Part shown: piece by piece, positions 1 through 7,533 of the stretch
Layout of the letters: each line of letters opens with the position of its first letter
Numbering within the stretch: position 1 is the first letter of the stretch
Origin: Scatosoma sp045632265
GTDB lineage: Bacteria > Bacillota > Clostridia > Christensenellales > Borkfalkiaceae
Assembly (NCBI GenBank): GCA_045632265.1
Contig: JAZQWG010000014.1
Coordinates: 1 to 49,760, forward strand
Direction: 5' to 3'
DNA: 49,760 bases
Position numbers and translations under genes: made by a program
The notes under the pieces: model-generated
The model's input: only the letters and a program-made list of their open reading frames with translations
Told to the model about the DNA's origin: nothing
Database searches by the model: none

Positions 1-322
1 TACAACGAGCCGTGTACGTTGCAAGCGTCGTGCCGTGCCCCGCTTGATAGCTGCCTATTGCTTTGATAAGCCCTATGCTTCCAACCGAAATCAAATCGTC
101 CGTTTCCGCTGCGCCCGTGTATTTTTTGACGATGTGCGCCACCAAACGCATATTGTGCTTCACCAAAATTTCTTTGGCGTTGTTATCGCCCTTTCTAACC
201 AAATCTAAATAATAATCTTCTTCCTCTTTTGTGAGCGGCTTTGCAAAGGAATTCTTTGTACCGATAGCACCCGTAAAAAAGACAATCTTACCAATCAATC
301 GCCAAAACAATTCTAAAAACAT
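1..322 (-). CDS. sigK: Sporulation sigma factor, SigK-like (3' part outside window)
   Basis: This is the N-terminal 107 codons of a sigma-70 family factor; the gene runs off the left edge. After a short hydrophobic start it reads AKPLTKEEEDYYLDLVRKGD, then LVKHNMRLVAHIVKKYTG and DDLISVGSIGLIKAI, followed by an ATYTAR segment. These are sigma region 2 signatures, and the lead-in to them resembles the mother-cell sporulation factors SigK and SigE. The hydrophobic N-terminal stretch (about residues 1-20) fits a SigK pro-sequence that is removed on activation. The start at 322 follows a GGTGGGG ribosome binding site. SigK would direct late mother-cell genes during sporulation. SigE cannot be fully excluded because region 4 is missing. 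Upstream lies a SigE-like promoter, which is how sigK is usually driven. Confidence 0.8.
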   Translation of the reverse strand, partial: MFLELFWRLIGKIVFFTGAIGTKNSFAKPLTKEEEDYYLDLVRKGDNNAKEILVKHNMRLVAHIVKKYTGAAETDDLISVGSIGLIKAIGSYQAGHGTTLATYTARC

Positions 323-367
323 ACCCCACCTATTTCAAACGCTTTTTCTCGTTTGCCCTATAAAATG

Positions 368-404
368 CTAACTATACGTATGAAAAAATAGGTTTGTACT
401 ATAC
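368..404 (-). promoter_or_regulatory. SigE-like promoter of the sigK-like gene
   Basis: On the minus strand a TATAGT element (398-404) is followed after 15 bases by CATACGTA (375-382). The latter resembles the CATACAnT -10 box of sigma-E promoters. It lies about 50 bases before the start codon at 322. SigE-dependent transcription of sigK is known from Bacillus, so context supports the reading, but the match is imperfect. Confidence 0.4.
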
Positions 405-427
405 CAAAAAACGACAAGAAAAATAAT

Positions 428-544
428 TATGTCTTACATAATACCTACGTTTGGCATAGTTAATAGTATTAAAAATCGATATTTTAGGCGTTTTTCGCCC
501 ATTTTTTGATAGTATGCAAGGCATAATACCTATGTTTAGCATAG
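428..544. repeat. Two copies of a paired-dyad element, 85 bp apart
   Basis: Each copy holds two short inverted repeats whose centres are 18 bp apart. Copy 1 has TATGT-ctt-ACATA (428-440) and CTACG-tttgg-CATAG (445-459). Copy 2 has TATGC-aag-GCATA (513-525) and CTATG-tttag-CATAG (530-544). The copies also share the linking sequence (26 bases, 437-462 and 522-547, few differences). The 85-bp offset is close to eight helical turns. They lie in the 340-bp spacer between the sigK-like gene and rnpB. They look like operators for a dimeric DNA-binding protein, but the protein is unknown. Confidence 0.45.
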
Positions 545-620
545 ATAACGTTGTGTTTTTACCTTATCTCACTTTCAACCCCGCAAAAGGAAAAGCCAAC
601 AAGATATAATCGCATATAAA

Positions 621-653
621 GCAAAAAATCAGGCGGTTACGCCTGATTTTGCT
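621..653 (-). terminator. Intrinsic terminator of rnpB
   Basis: A perfect 8-bp stem, ATCAGGCG (628-635) and CGCCTGAT (640-647) with a GTTA loop, is followed on the minus strand by a run of T residues (complement of 623-628). It lies just past the RNase P RNA 3' end. The A/T flanks on both sides could let it work in both directions. Confidence 0.85.
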
Positions 654-665
654 TAAAAAATACAA

Positions 666-1010
666 CTTGAGTTTGTCTGTAAGCCGAGTTCTGTCGTGTA
701 CGGCCATTTATCTAGGCTTATCGTCACCGATAAGCTCGAGCGATATTAACGGTATTCCGTTGGGCGGACAACCCTATATAACGGAAACCCAATCTTGCAG
801 CGGGTGGGGTTTACATGGCATATCTTGTTACCAAGATATCGGTGAGCTCTTACCTCGCCTTTCCATCCTTACAATGCGAGCATTGCGGTTTATTTCTGTT
901 GCACTATCCTTAAAGTCACCTTCACCTGACGTTATCAGGCACCCTGTCCTATGCTGCTCGGACTTTCCTCATCGTCAAAAGACGCCGCGACCGTATAACA
1001 AACTCAAATC
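666..1010 (-). ncRNA. rnpB: RNase P RNA (bacterial type)
   Basis: The minus strand carries the conserved RNase P RNA blocks in order: GAGGAAAGTCCGAG near the 5' end (CR-I), AGGGTGCCTG, a GATGGAAAGGCGAGGTAAG segment, and ACAGAACTCGGCTTA near the 3' end (CR-V). The P1 helix closes exactly: TTGAGTTTGT at the RNA 5' end (complement of 998-1007) pairs with ACAAACTCAA at the 3' end (complement of 667-676). This sets both ends to within a few bases and gives about 345 nt. The RNA is the catalytic subunit that matures tRNA 5' ends. Its own promoter lies at 1019-1047 and a terminator at 621-653. The mature ends are inferred from pairing, not measured. Confidence 0.95.
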
Positions 1011-1018
1011 GCAAATAT

Positions 1019-1047
1019 ATTATAGCACTTTCTTTCAAAAAAATCAC
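1019..1047 (-). promoter_or_regulatory. Promoter of rnpB
   Basis: Minus-strand TATAAT (1019-1024) with a weak -35, GTGATT (1042-1047), at 17-bp spacing. The predicted start, about 1012, is at the 5' strand of helix P1. It is back to back with the pyk promoter. Confidence 0.6.
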
Positions 1048-1056
1048 TCAATTCCC

Positions 1057-1085
1057 TTGCCTTTTTTCAAAAAATATAGTAGAAT
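1057..1085 (+). promoter_or_regulatory. Promoter of pyk
   Basis: TTGCCT (1057-1062) and TAGAAT (1080-1085) are separated by 17 bases. The transcript would begin near 1092, about 45 bases before the pyk start codon, and would include the inverted repeat at 1103-1121. Confidence 0.6.
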
Positions 1086-1102
1086 TTATCGTGTATTTTA
1101 TT

Positions 1103-1121
1103 TTTTGCATTATATGCAAAA
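1103..1121. promoter_or_regulatory. 19-bp inverted repeat in the pyk leader
   Basis: TTTTGCAT-tat-ATGCAAAA is a perfect 8-bp inverted repeat lying between the predicted start of transcription and the pyk ribosome binding site (about 1125-1131). It has no T-run, so it is not a terminator. It could be a repressor operator or a short mRNA hairpin close to the Shine-Dalgarno site. Confidence 0.4.
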
Positions 1122-1137
1122 TAGTTGGAGAAATTTT

Positions 1138-2544
1138 ATGAAAAGAACGAAGATTATTTGTACGATCGGGCCTGCAAGCTCGACAAAGAAAACGATTTCC
1201 GCAATGACGGATGCGGGTTGCGACGTTATTCGTCTCAACTTTTCCCATGGTTCGCACGAAGATTATGCGGAAAAAATTAAATTGATTAAACAAGTGCGTG
1301 AAGAAAAGCACGTTCCACTTCCTATTTTGTTGGACACGAAAGGACCTGAATTCCGCATCAAAACGTTTAAGGATGGCAAAATTGCATTAAACGAAGGCGA
1401 TAACTTTATCTTCACCACCGAAGAAATTGAAGGCGACAACACCCGTGTTTCCGTTTCCTATAAAGATATTTGCAAAGAGTTGGTTGTTGGCGATAAAATT
1501 CTTTTGAACAACGGCTTAATCGTTTTCCGTGTTGTGGACGTTATTCCCCCCAACGTGCATTGCGTTGTAGAAATCGGCGGTGTGCTCTCCAATAGAAAAT
1601 CCATGTATTTCCCCGACAAGGAATTGCATTTGGATTTCCTTTCCGAACAAGACAAGGCGGATATTTTATTCGGCATTCAACAAGATATTGACTTTATCGC
1701 CCTTTCCTTCGTTTCTAAAGCGCAAGACGTTTTGGATACCAAAGAATTTTTGATGGAAAACGGTGGCAAGCATATCGACGTCATCGCAAAGATTGAAAAT
1801 AGAGCAGGCGTAAAGAATTTGCATGAAATCATGAAAGTTTGCGACGGCATCATGGTTGCACGTGGCGATTTGGGCGTGGAAATTCCTTATGAAGAATTGC
1901 CCGACATTCAAAAATATATCATTAGTCAATGCCGTATTCACGGTAAACGAGTTATTACCGCAACGGAAATGCTCGAATCGATGATTCACAACCCCCGTCC
2001 TACCCGTGCGGAAATTTCCGACGTTGCAAACGCTGTTTACGACGGCACGTCCGCCGTTATGCTTTCGGGTGAAACGGCTGCGGGCGAATATCCCGTAGAA
2101 TCGGTTGATGCAATGGCAAAAATTCTTTCCCGCGCGGAAACGCACATCGAATATATCCAAACGATTGACAATTTTGCCATCAAAAATACATCCGAAGCTC
2201 TTTCCCACTCCGCTGCAACTCTTGCCAAGGACTTGAATGCAAAAGCCATCGTCGTATGTACGTTGACGGGTGGCACGGCACGTATGGTTTCCCGTTTTAG
2301 ACCAAACATCAATATTTTAGGCTTAACGACGGATATCCACGCTTATAGACAGCTTGCTTTGAGCTGGGGTGTTTTACCGTTTATGGCAGACGAATATTCA
2401 TCTATTGATATTTTGTTCTACTTCGCAAAACAAGCCGCAATCAAGAGCGGTTTAGCAAAGAAGGGCGACACCATTGTTATCACGGGCGGTACGCCTAACG
2501 GTAAAAGCGGCAACTCTAACCTTATCAACGTAGAAACGATTTAA
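1138..2544 (+). CDS. pyk: Pyruvate kinase
   Basis: Converts phosphoenolpyruvate and ADP to pyruvate and ATP in the last step of glycolysis, in the cytoplasm. The 468-residue protein starts MKRTKIICTIGPASS. It contains DTKGPEFR, the catalytic-lysine region IDVIAKIENRAG, the metal and phosphate site GIMVARGDLGVEIP, and the family signature ATEMLESM-(11)-DVANAVYDGTSAVMLSGETA. Length matches clostridial enzymes that lack the extra C-terminal PEP-utiliser domain of Bacillus. The reading frame stays open upstream to 649, but that part is the complement of rnpB. The start at 1138 is set by the TTGGAG site and the family N-terminus. No pfkA neighbour is present. A twin-hairpin terminator follows. Confidence 0.97.
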   Translation: MKRTKIICTIGPASSTKKTISAMTDAGCDVIRLNFSHGSHEDYAEKIKLIKQVREEKHVPLPILLDTKGPEFRIKTFKDGKIALNEGDNFIFTTEEIEGDNTRVSVSYKDICKELVVGDKILLNNGLIVFRVVDVIPPNVHCVVEIGGVLSNRKSMYFPDKELHLDFLSEQDKADILFGIQQDIDFIALSFVSKAQDVLDTKEFLMENGGKHIDVIAKIENRAGVKNLHEIMKVCDGIMVARGDLGVEIPYEELPDIQKYIISQCRIHGKRVITATEMLESMIHNPRPTRAEISDVANAVYDGTSAVMLSGETAAGEYPVESVDAMAKILSRAETHIEYIQTIDNFAIKNTSEALSHSAATLAKDLNAKAIVVCTLTGGTARMVSRFRPNINILGLTTDIHAYRQLALSWGVLPFMADEYSSIDILFYFAKQAAIKSGLAKKGDTIVITGGTPNGKSGNSNLINVETI

Positions 2545-2582
2545 TTTATTAAATCAAATGGAAACAGCTTATTTACAAACAA

Positions 2583-2647
2583 AAACCCGGTTGAACACTT
2601 GTTCAACGGGGTTTCATCAAAAAACACGCCTTAATGGGCGTGTTTTT
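2583..2647. terminator. Two hairpins between convergent pyk and the opp operon
   Basis: Hairpin 1 (2584-2613) pairs AACCCgGTTGAAC with GTTCAACgGGGTT, with one mismatch and a poor T-run. Hairpin 2 (2623-2644) pairs AACACGCC with GGCGTGTT and is flanked by A and T tracts on both sides. The second can terminate pyk on the plus strand and the opp operon on the minus strand. Confidence 0.8.
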
Positions 2648-2657
2648 TAATCATTTG

Positions 2658-2975
2658 TTAGGGTTTTAACCACAAGTACGCTAACACAAATACGATAGCA
2701 AATGCGGCAAGCATACAAAGGAACATAGGAATCATTGCTGAAAACGCACCACGAACCATTGCTCGGTATTCTTTTTTAGAAACGCTTACTCTATCGGCTT
2801 TTTTCTTTTTACGATTAGGAGCGTACCAACCAAAGCCTTCCACGTTCATATCAGCAACCGTCGTTTCCATATCCAAAGGCTCTTGCTCACGCTTAACGTG
2901 CACTTTTTCTTGCGCCGTTTCCGCTTGATTTTCCGCCTTTTCTACTTCTTGCGGTATCTTTTCCTTATCTTCCAT
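2658..2975 (-). CDS. Small single-pass membrane protein at the end of the opp operon
   Basis: I do not recognise this 105-residue protein. Residues 1-40 are highly charged and rich in Glu, Lys and Gln. A conserved-looking centre, NVEGFGWYAPNRKKKKADR (about residues 44-62), precedes a basic stretch. One hydrophobic helix lies near the C-terminus (about 80-103, MIPMFLCMLAAFAIVFVLAYLW). The positive charges before the helix predict an inside N-terminus. It is the last gene of the oligopeptide transporter operon, 74 bases after oppF and before the shared terminator. The location suggests an accessory part of the transporter or a membrane anchor, but that is only inference. The start at 2975 is preceded by a GAGGTG-like site. 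Confidence 0.6.
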   Translation of the reverse strand: MEDKEKIPQEVEKAENQAETAQEKVHVKREQEPLDMETTVADMNVEGFGWYAPNRKKKKADRVSVSKKEYRAMVRGAFSAMIPMFLCMLAAFAIVFVLAYLWLKP

Positions 2976-3049
2976 TATACACCTCGTAAAGCCTGCTTTT
3001 TACGGCTTTATTTGACGTTTACACACACGTTGTTGCGTTTTATGATAAT

Positions 3050-4132
3050 TTATTCCGCTAATTGTTTTTCAACCGATTCAGCGGCTTTTTCCGCTTCAAA
3101 CGCAGCAAGTTCTTCTTCCGTATCGTACAAGTGGCAAGCGCAGAAATGCCCTTCTTCCACTTCACGATATTGAGGAACTACCGATTTACAAATTTCCATG
3201 CACTTGTCGCAACGAGTGTGGAATTTGCAACCTTTCGGCGGGTTTACGGGCGAAGGAATATCGCCTTTCAAAACAACACGGTTCATCTTCACGTGCGGGT
3301 TAGGCACGGGAACAGCCGAGAACAACGCTTTGGTGTAAGGGTGCAACGTATTGCTGAAAATACGTTCTTTCGAGCCGTATTCTACCATGCTACCCAAATA
3401 CATAACGCCTACTTCGTCGGAAATGTGTTTTACAACCGACAAGTCGTGCGAAATGAAGATATACGTCAAGCCCAATTCCTTTTGAAGTTCTTTGAGCATG
3501 TTGATGATTTGCGCTTGAATGGATACGTCCAACGCCGATACAGGCTCGTCGCAAATAACGAGTTCGGGTTTAAGAGCCAACGCTCTTGCAATACAAATAC
3601 GTTGTCTTTGACCGCCCGAGAATTCGTGGGGGTATCTATCAAAGTAATGCGGTTGCAAACCACACATCTTCATTACGTCCAAAACGTATTTACGATAATC
3701 CGCTTTGCTTACCAAGCCGTGGTGCAAAGCAGCTTCACCGATAATTTCACCAACCGTCAAACGGGGCGAAAGGCTTGCATACGGGTCTTGGAAAATCATT
3801 TGCATATTAGGACGGAGTTTATCAAACTCTTTATCCTTAATTTTGGAAACTTCTTTGCCGTTAAACCAAACTTCGCCGTCCGTCACGTCATAAAGACGCA
3901 AAATCGTACGTCCCATCGTCGTTTTACCGCAACCCGATTCGCCTACGATACCAAGCGTTTTGCCTTTCTTAAGCTTAAAGGAAACGTTATCAACCGCTTT
4001 GAGCCAAGCGTTGGGCTTGCCAAAGAAGGTCGTACCAACAACGAAATGTTTTTTAAGATTTTTAACGTCCAACAATACGTCGTTTTCAACCGTTTCTTCT
4101 ACAACGGAAGAGTGAATAATTTCTTGTTCCAT
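3050..4132 (-). CDS. oppF: Oligopeptide ABC transporter ATP-binding protein OppF
   Basis: One of two ATPases that power peptide uptake at the inner face of the membrane. The 360-residue protein has Walker A GIVGESGCGKTT (about residue 61), a Q-loop at MIFQDPYASL, signature SGGQRQRICIARAL, Walker B LVICDEPVSALD and switch histidine ISHDLSVV. The C-terminal oligopeptide/dipeptide transporter domain contains a four-cysteine cluster (CKFHTRCDKCMEIC...C) typical of OppD/F proteins, which may bind an Fe-S cluster. Its start codon overlaps the oppD stop (TAATG), so the two are translationally coupled. The substrate, peptide or otherwise, cannot be told from the ATPase. Confidence 0.92.
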   Translation of the reverse strand: MEQEIIHSSVVEETVENDVLLDVKNLKKHFVVGTTFFGKPNAWLKAVDNVSFKLKKGKTLGIVGESGCGKTTMGRTILRLYDVTDGEVWFNGKEVSKIKDKEFDKLRPNMQMIFQDPYASLSPRLTVGEIIGEAALHHGLVSKADYRKYVLDVMKMCGLQPHYFDRYPHEFSGGQRQRICIARALALKPELVICDEPVSALDVSIQAQIINMLKELQKELGLTYIFISHDLSVVKHISDEVGVMYLGSMVEYGSKERIFSNTLHPYTKALFSAVPVPNPHVKMNRVVLKGDIPSPVNPPKGCKFHTRCDKCMEICKSVVPQYREVEEGHFCACHLYDTEEELAAFEAEKAAESVEKQLAE

Positions 4133-5412
4133 TATTTATTCTCCTCCTTGTACAAATAGCAAGAAACGCTGTGCGTGTCCGTCACTTTTACAAGTTCGGG
4201 ATATTCGCCCGCACATTCCTTTTTACAGCTTTCGCAACGATCGCGGAAATAGCAATAATTGGGCATATTGATAGGGTTAGGAACGAAGCCAGGGATACAG
4301 TAAAGCGAATCCACGTCCCCGTCAACCGTAGGTTTACTCTTTTGCAAACCGATTGTGTACGGGTGCATAGGTCTATCGAAAATATCTTCCGCCGTACCCA
4401 TTTCAATAATCTTACCCGCGTACATAACCACTACGTAGTCAGCCATTTCTGCAACTACGCCCAAGTCGTGCGTAATAAGCATAATCGAGCCGTTGATTTT
4501 ACCCTTAATTTCACGAAGCAAGTCAAGGATTTGCGCTTGAATCGTTACGTCGAGCGCCGTCGTAGGTTCGTCTGCAATAATCAAACGGGGATTGCAAAGC
4601 AAGGACATTGCAATCATGACACGTTGACGCATACCGCCCGACAATTCGTGGGGATATTTCTTGTAAACGCCTTCGGGATCAGCAATACCAACGAGTTCCA
4701 ACATTTCCACGCTACGCTTTTTCGCATTTGCCTTGGAAATGCCTTTAATGTGCAAGAACGCAACTTCGTCAAGCTGATTACCCACCGTGAAAACGGGGTT
4801 AAGCGACGTCATAGGTTCTTGGAAAATCATCGAAATTTCACGGCCACGGATATTACGCATTGCATCAATAGGCATTTTTGCAATATCGTAAACCTTTTCT
4901 TCCATTTCAAACATATAACCGCCAAGCTCGTTCTTTTTACGAACGGGTTTGCCCTTTTCGTCCAAAACGGGAGTTTCTACGCCGTCAACGATTTGCGTTT
5001 CGTAAACGGGGATTTTCTTGCCACGCTTATCCAAACGGAAAGCGTTGGTGCGGAAACGGATAGAACCGCTTACCACTTGACCGCTAGGGCCTTGTACAAG
5101 GCGCATCGTGGAAAGGGACGTAACACTTTTACCGCAACCCGATTCCCCTACAACCGCTACCGTTGAACCGGAAGGAATAGAGAACGTCACGCCGTTTACA
5201 GCCTTTACAACACCCGTATCCGTATAGAAATAGGTGTGCAAATTGTCAAATTCGATAATATTATTATCGTCCTTCATTTCGGAAAGGTATTCCGATTCGG
5301 GGATATTGCGCTTTTTAGCCTTTTCAAAACGTCTGGTGATTTTGAAGTTTTCCTTGGCGATTTTGCGGGATTCTTTACCGCTTATATAATGAGAATTCTT
5401 TTCAGCCGCCAT
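4132..5412 (-). CDS. oppD: Oligopeptide ABC transporter ATP-binding protein OppD
   Basis: Partner ATPase of OppF. Walker A is VVGESGCGKSVTS, the signature is LSGGMRQRVMIAMSL, Walker B is LIIADEPTTALD and the switch region ITHDLGVV. The C-terminal domain has the CYFRDRCESCKKEC cysteine cluster. At 426 residues it is longer than usual OppD (about 330-350). There is an extra N-terminal tail of about 50 residues rich in Lys, Arg and Glu, and an insertion between Walker A and the Q-loop (about residues 100-165). The start at 5412 has a good GAGGTG site, so the tail is probably real. It sits four bases after oppC and overlaps oppF by one base. Confidence 0.92.
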   Translation of the reverse strand: MAAEKNSHYISGKESRKIAKENFKITRRFEKAKKRNIPESEYLSEMKDDNNIIEFDNLHTYFYTDTGVVKAVNGVTFSIPSGSTVAVVGESGCGKSVTSLSTMRLVQGPSGQVVSGSIRFRTNAFRLDKRGKKIPVYETQIVDGVETPVLDEKGKPVRKKNELGGYMFEMEEKVYDIAKMPIDAMRNIRGREISMIFQEPMTSLNPVFTVGNQLDEVAFLHIKGISKANAKKRSVEMLELVGIADPEGVYKKYPHELSGGMRQRVMIAMSLLCNPRLIIADEPTTALDVTIQAQILDLLREIKGKINGSIMLITHDLGVVAEMADYVVVMYAGKIIEMGTAEDIFDRPMHPYTIGLQKSKPTVDGDVDSLYCIPGFVPNPINMPNYCYFRDRCESCKKECAGEYPELVKVTDTHSVSCYLYKEENK

Positions 5413-5416
5413 CTTA

Positions 5417-6496
5417 TCACCTCTTCATCTTCGGGTCAAACGCGTCGCGAAGCCCGTCGCCAACAAAGTTGAACGCCAAGATTGCAAGCGTAATGCAAAC
5501 GCCAGCAGGCACCCAGAAGTTCCACGTAGAGCCCTTCGTAACCGTATTGATAAGCGCGCCCCACGTAGCCGTACCAAGAGGAGCACCCAAGCCCAAATAG
5601 CCAAGCGTTGCTTCCGTCAAGATAATGCTACCAAGACCGAGCGTCATCGAAACAATAAGTTGAGGCAATACGTTGGGCAACAAATGCTTGAATATCTTTC
5701 TACTTGTAGAAAGACCCGAGCATTTTGCCGCAAGCATGAATTCTTGTTCGCGCAAGGAAAGGATTTGACCACGCACCAAACGAGCCGTGCCCGTCCAACC
5801 CATGAGCGATAGAATACCCATCATGTAATACAATTTTTCAATGCCGTCCACTTTATTTTCCGTAAATACAACGGACAATACAAGCAAGATAGGCAAACTG
5901 GGAATACAGCTTAAAATGTCGACTATACGCATGATAACGTTGTCAACCCAGCCACCGAAATAGCCCGCCAAACCACCGAGCAATACACCCAAAATCGTTT
6001 CCAAGATAACGACGACAAAGCCGATTGTCAAGGAAATACGGCCACCGAGCATCAAACGGGTGAAAATATCATAACCGTTGTTGTCCGTGCCAAGCAAGTG
6101 TTGCCAAGAAAGATTTGCGTTGCTGTTTACCGTGGTTTCTTCTTCGATGAATATGTAGCCGTTTACCACTTCGCCGTCCGTAGTTTCAAACGAGAAAGTT
6201 TGTTCTTCTACGCGAATGAACGTGCCTTGGTCGTTTACTTGCCCCATTTTATCTTTACCCGTGTAGGGCGAGAAAAGCGGGCCAAGGAAAGAGAACAAGA
6301 ACAATGCAAGCAAAGTAATCAAGCCAACCATCGACAAACGGGAACGGAAAAAGCGTTTTGCAACCATGCGGCCGGGCGAAAGAACTTTTACTCTATCGCC
6401 AAGGTTTTCACCATGCAAATCTTCTGCCGTTTCCACTTCGTTTTCCACCACGTCTTGGGACAATTCCGTTTCAGAAACTTTTACTTCTTCTTCCAT
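5417..6496 (-). CDS. oppC: Oligopeptide ABC transporter permease OppC
   Basis: Membrane subunit that forms half of the translocation channel. The 359-residue protein has an acidic N-terminal tail (residues 1-35), the OppC N-terminal segment RFFRSRLSMVGLITLLALF (first helix), an extracytoplasmic loop, and then the binding-protein-dependent permease domain. The EAA-like loop reads EQEFMLAAKCSGLSTSRKIFKHLLPN, and the C-terminus has GDGLRDAFDPKMKR, which is the OppC/DppC ending. The loop at about residues 75-130 is larger than usual. It is 11 bases downstream of oppB in the operon. Confidence 0.93.
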   Translation of the reverse strand: MEEEVKVSETELSQDVVENEVETAEDLHGENLGDRVKVLSPGRMVAKRFFRSRLSMVGLITLLALFLFSFLGPLFSPYTGKDKMGQVNDQGTFIRVEEQTFSFETTDGEVVNGYIFIEEETTVNSNANLSWQHLLGTDNNGYDIFTRLMLGGRISLTIGFVVVILETILGVLLGGLAGYFGGWVDNVIMRIVDILSCIPSLPILLVLSVVFTENKVDGIEKLYYMMGILSLMGWTGTARLVRGQILSLREQEFMLAAKCSGLSTSRKIFKHLLPNVLPQLIVSMTLGLGSIILTEATLGYLGLGAPLGTATWGALINTVTKGSTWNFWVPAGVCITLAILAFNFVGDGLRDAFDPKMKR

Positions 6497-6507
6497 AATC
6501 GTCCTCC

Positions 6508-7491
6508 TTATTTCAATTTGACGCGAGGGTCAACCACCGCATACATCAAGTCGGTAAGCAAAATACCAACGACCGTCAATACTGCAATAAACATATTGTA
6601 CGTCATGATGAAGGGTATATCCGATTTCGAGAATGCGTTCCATGCGGCAAGACCGATACCAGGCAAGCCGAAGATTTCTTCCGTGATCATCGAACCACAG
6701 AAAAGACCAGGCAAAATGCCGGCAAGCGTCGTAACCAAAGGAATCATCGTGTTGCGGAATACGTGCTTATAAACAACTTTGTTTTCTGAAAGCCCCTTTG
6801 CTCTTGCCGTACGGATATAGTCCGCAGACAATACTTCAAGCGTGTTCGTACGCGTATAACGCATCATCGAACCTACGCTTAAGATAACAAGCACGAACAT
6901 GGGCAATACCAAGTGATGCGCTTGGTCAAGGAAACGTTCGAAACCTACAAGCGTCTTGGTTGCGGATTCCAAACCACTTTGAGGGAACCAACCAAGTTCT
7001 ACGGCGAACAATTTAATCATGATGTTGCCGAAGAAGAAGGACGGGAACGAGATACCGATCATCGTCAAAACGGTGGCAGCGTAGTCCAACTTTCCGTATT
7101 GATTGCAAGCGCACTTGATACCAAGAGGAATTGCAATCAAAAGTTGCAAAATCAAGGACAAGAACGAGATAATGAACGATACGCCCATATCCTTGAAAAT
7201 CATATCGGAAATATTTTTACCACTTTGGAAGGATACGCCGAAATCACCGCGAACAAAGTTCCACAGCCAACCAAAGTATCCCTTTATGATGCCCCCGAAC
7301 GAATTGTCCGCAAGCCCATAATATGCAAGCATTTCTTTTACTACCGCATCTTTATCGATACCGGCGTTGTCGGGTACTCTTTCGTAGAAGCTTGTAGGCG
7401 GAATTAACCGTACAAGGAAATACAAAATCACCGACACGCCGAATAATATCAATAAAGAAATCAATAGTCTTTTTATAATGTATTTAACCAT
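6508..7491 (-). CDS. oppB: Oligopeptide ABC transporter permease OppB
   Basis: Second channel subunit, 327 residues. It begins MVKYIIKRLLISLLILFGVSVILYFLVRLIPP, the hallmark OppB/DppB N-terminus. The permease domain has the coupling loop SADYIRTARAKGLSENKVVYKHVFRN and the ending TDLMYAVVDPRVKLK. About six membrane helices are visible. It follows oppA by about 40 bases and precedes oppC by 11. The usual A-B-C-D-F order of Opp systems is kept. Confidence 0.94.
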   Translation of the reverse strand: MVKYIIKRLLISLLILFGVSVILYFLVRLIPPTSFYERVPDNAGIDKDAVVKEMLAYYGLADNSFGGIIKGYFGWLWNFVRGDFGVSFQSGKNISDMIFKDMGVSFIISFLSLILQLLIAIPLGIKCACNQYGKLDYAATVLTMIGISFPSFFFGNIMIKLFAVELGWFPQSGLESATKTLVGFERFLDQAHHLVLPMFVLVILSVGSMMRYTRTNTLEVLSADYIRTARAKGLSENKVVYKHVFRNTMIPLVTTLAGILPGLFCGSMITEEIFGLPGIGLAAWNAFSKSDIPFIMTYNMFIAVLTVVGILLTDLMYAVVDPRVKLK

Positions 7492-7533
7492 TTTATTTCT
7501 TCACTTTTTTGTTAGATTTATATAAGTTGCAAA

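Noticed and set aside
649..1137. N-terminal 163-codon extension of pyruvate kinase
   Set aside because: This frame is the complement of RNase P RNA; the family N-terminus, promoter and ribosome binding site all place the start at 1138.
3062..5166. Long plus-strand frames opposite oppF and oppD
   Set aside because: They mirror the ATPase genes on the minus strand and lack start signals or recognisable domains.
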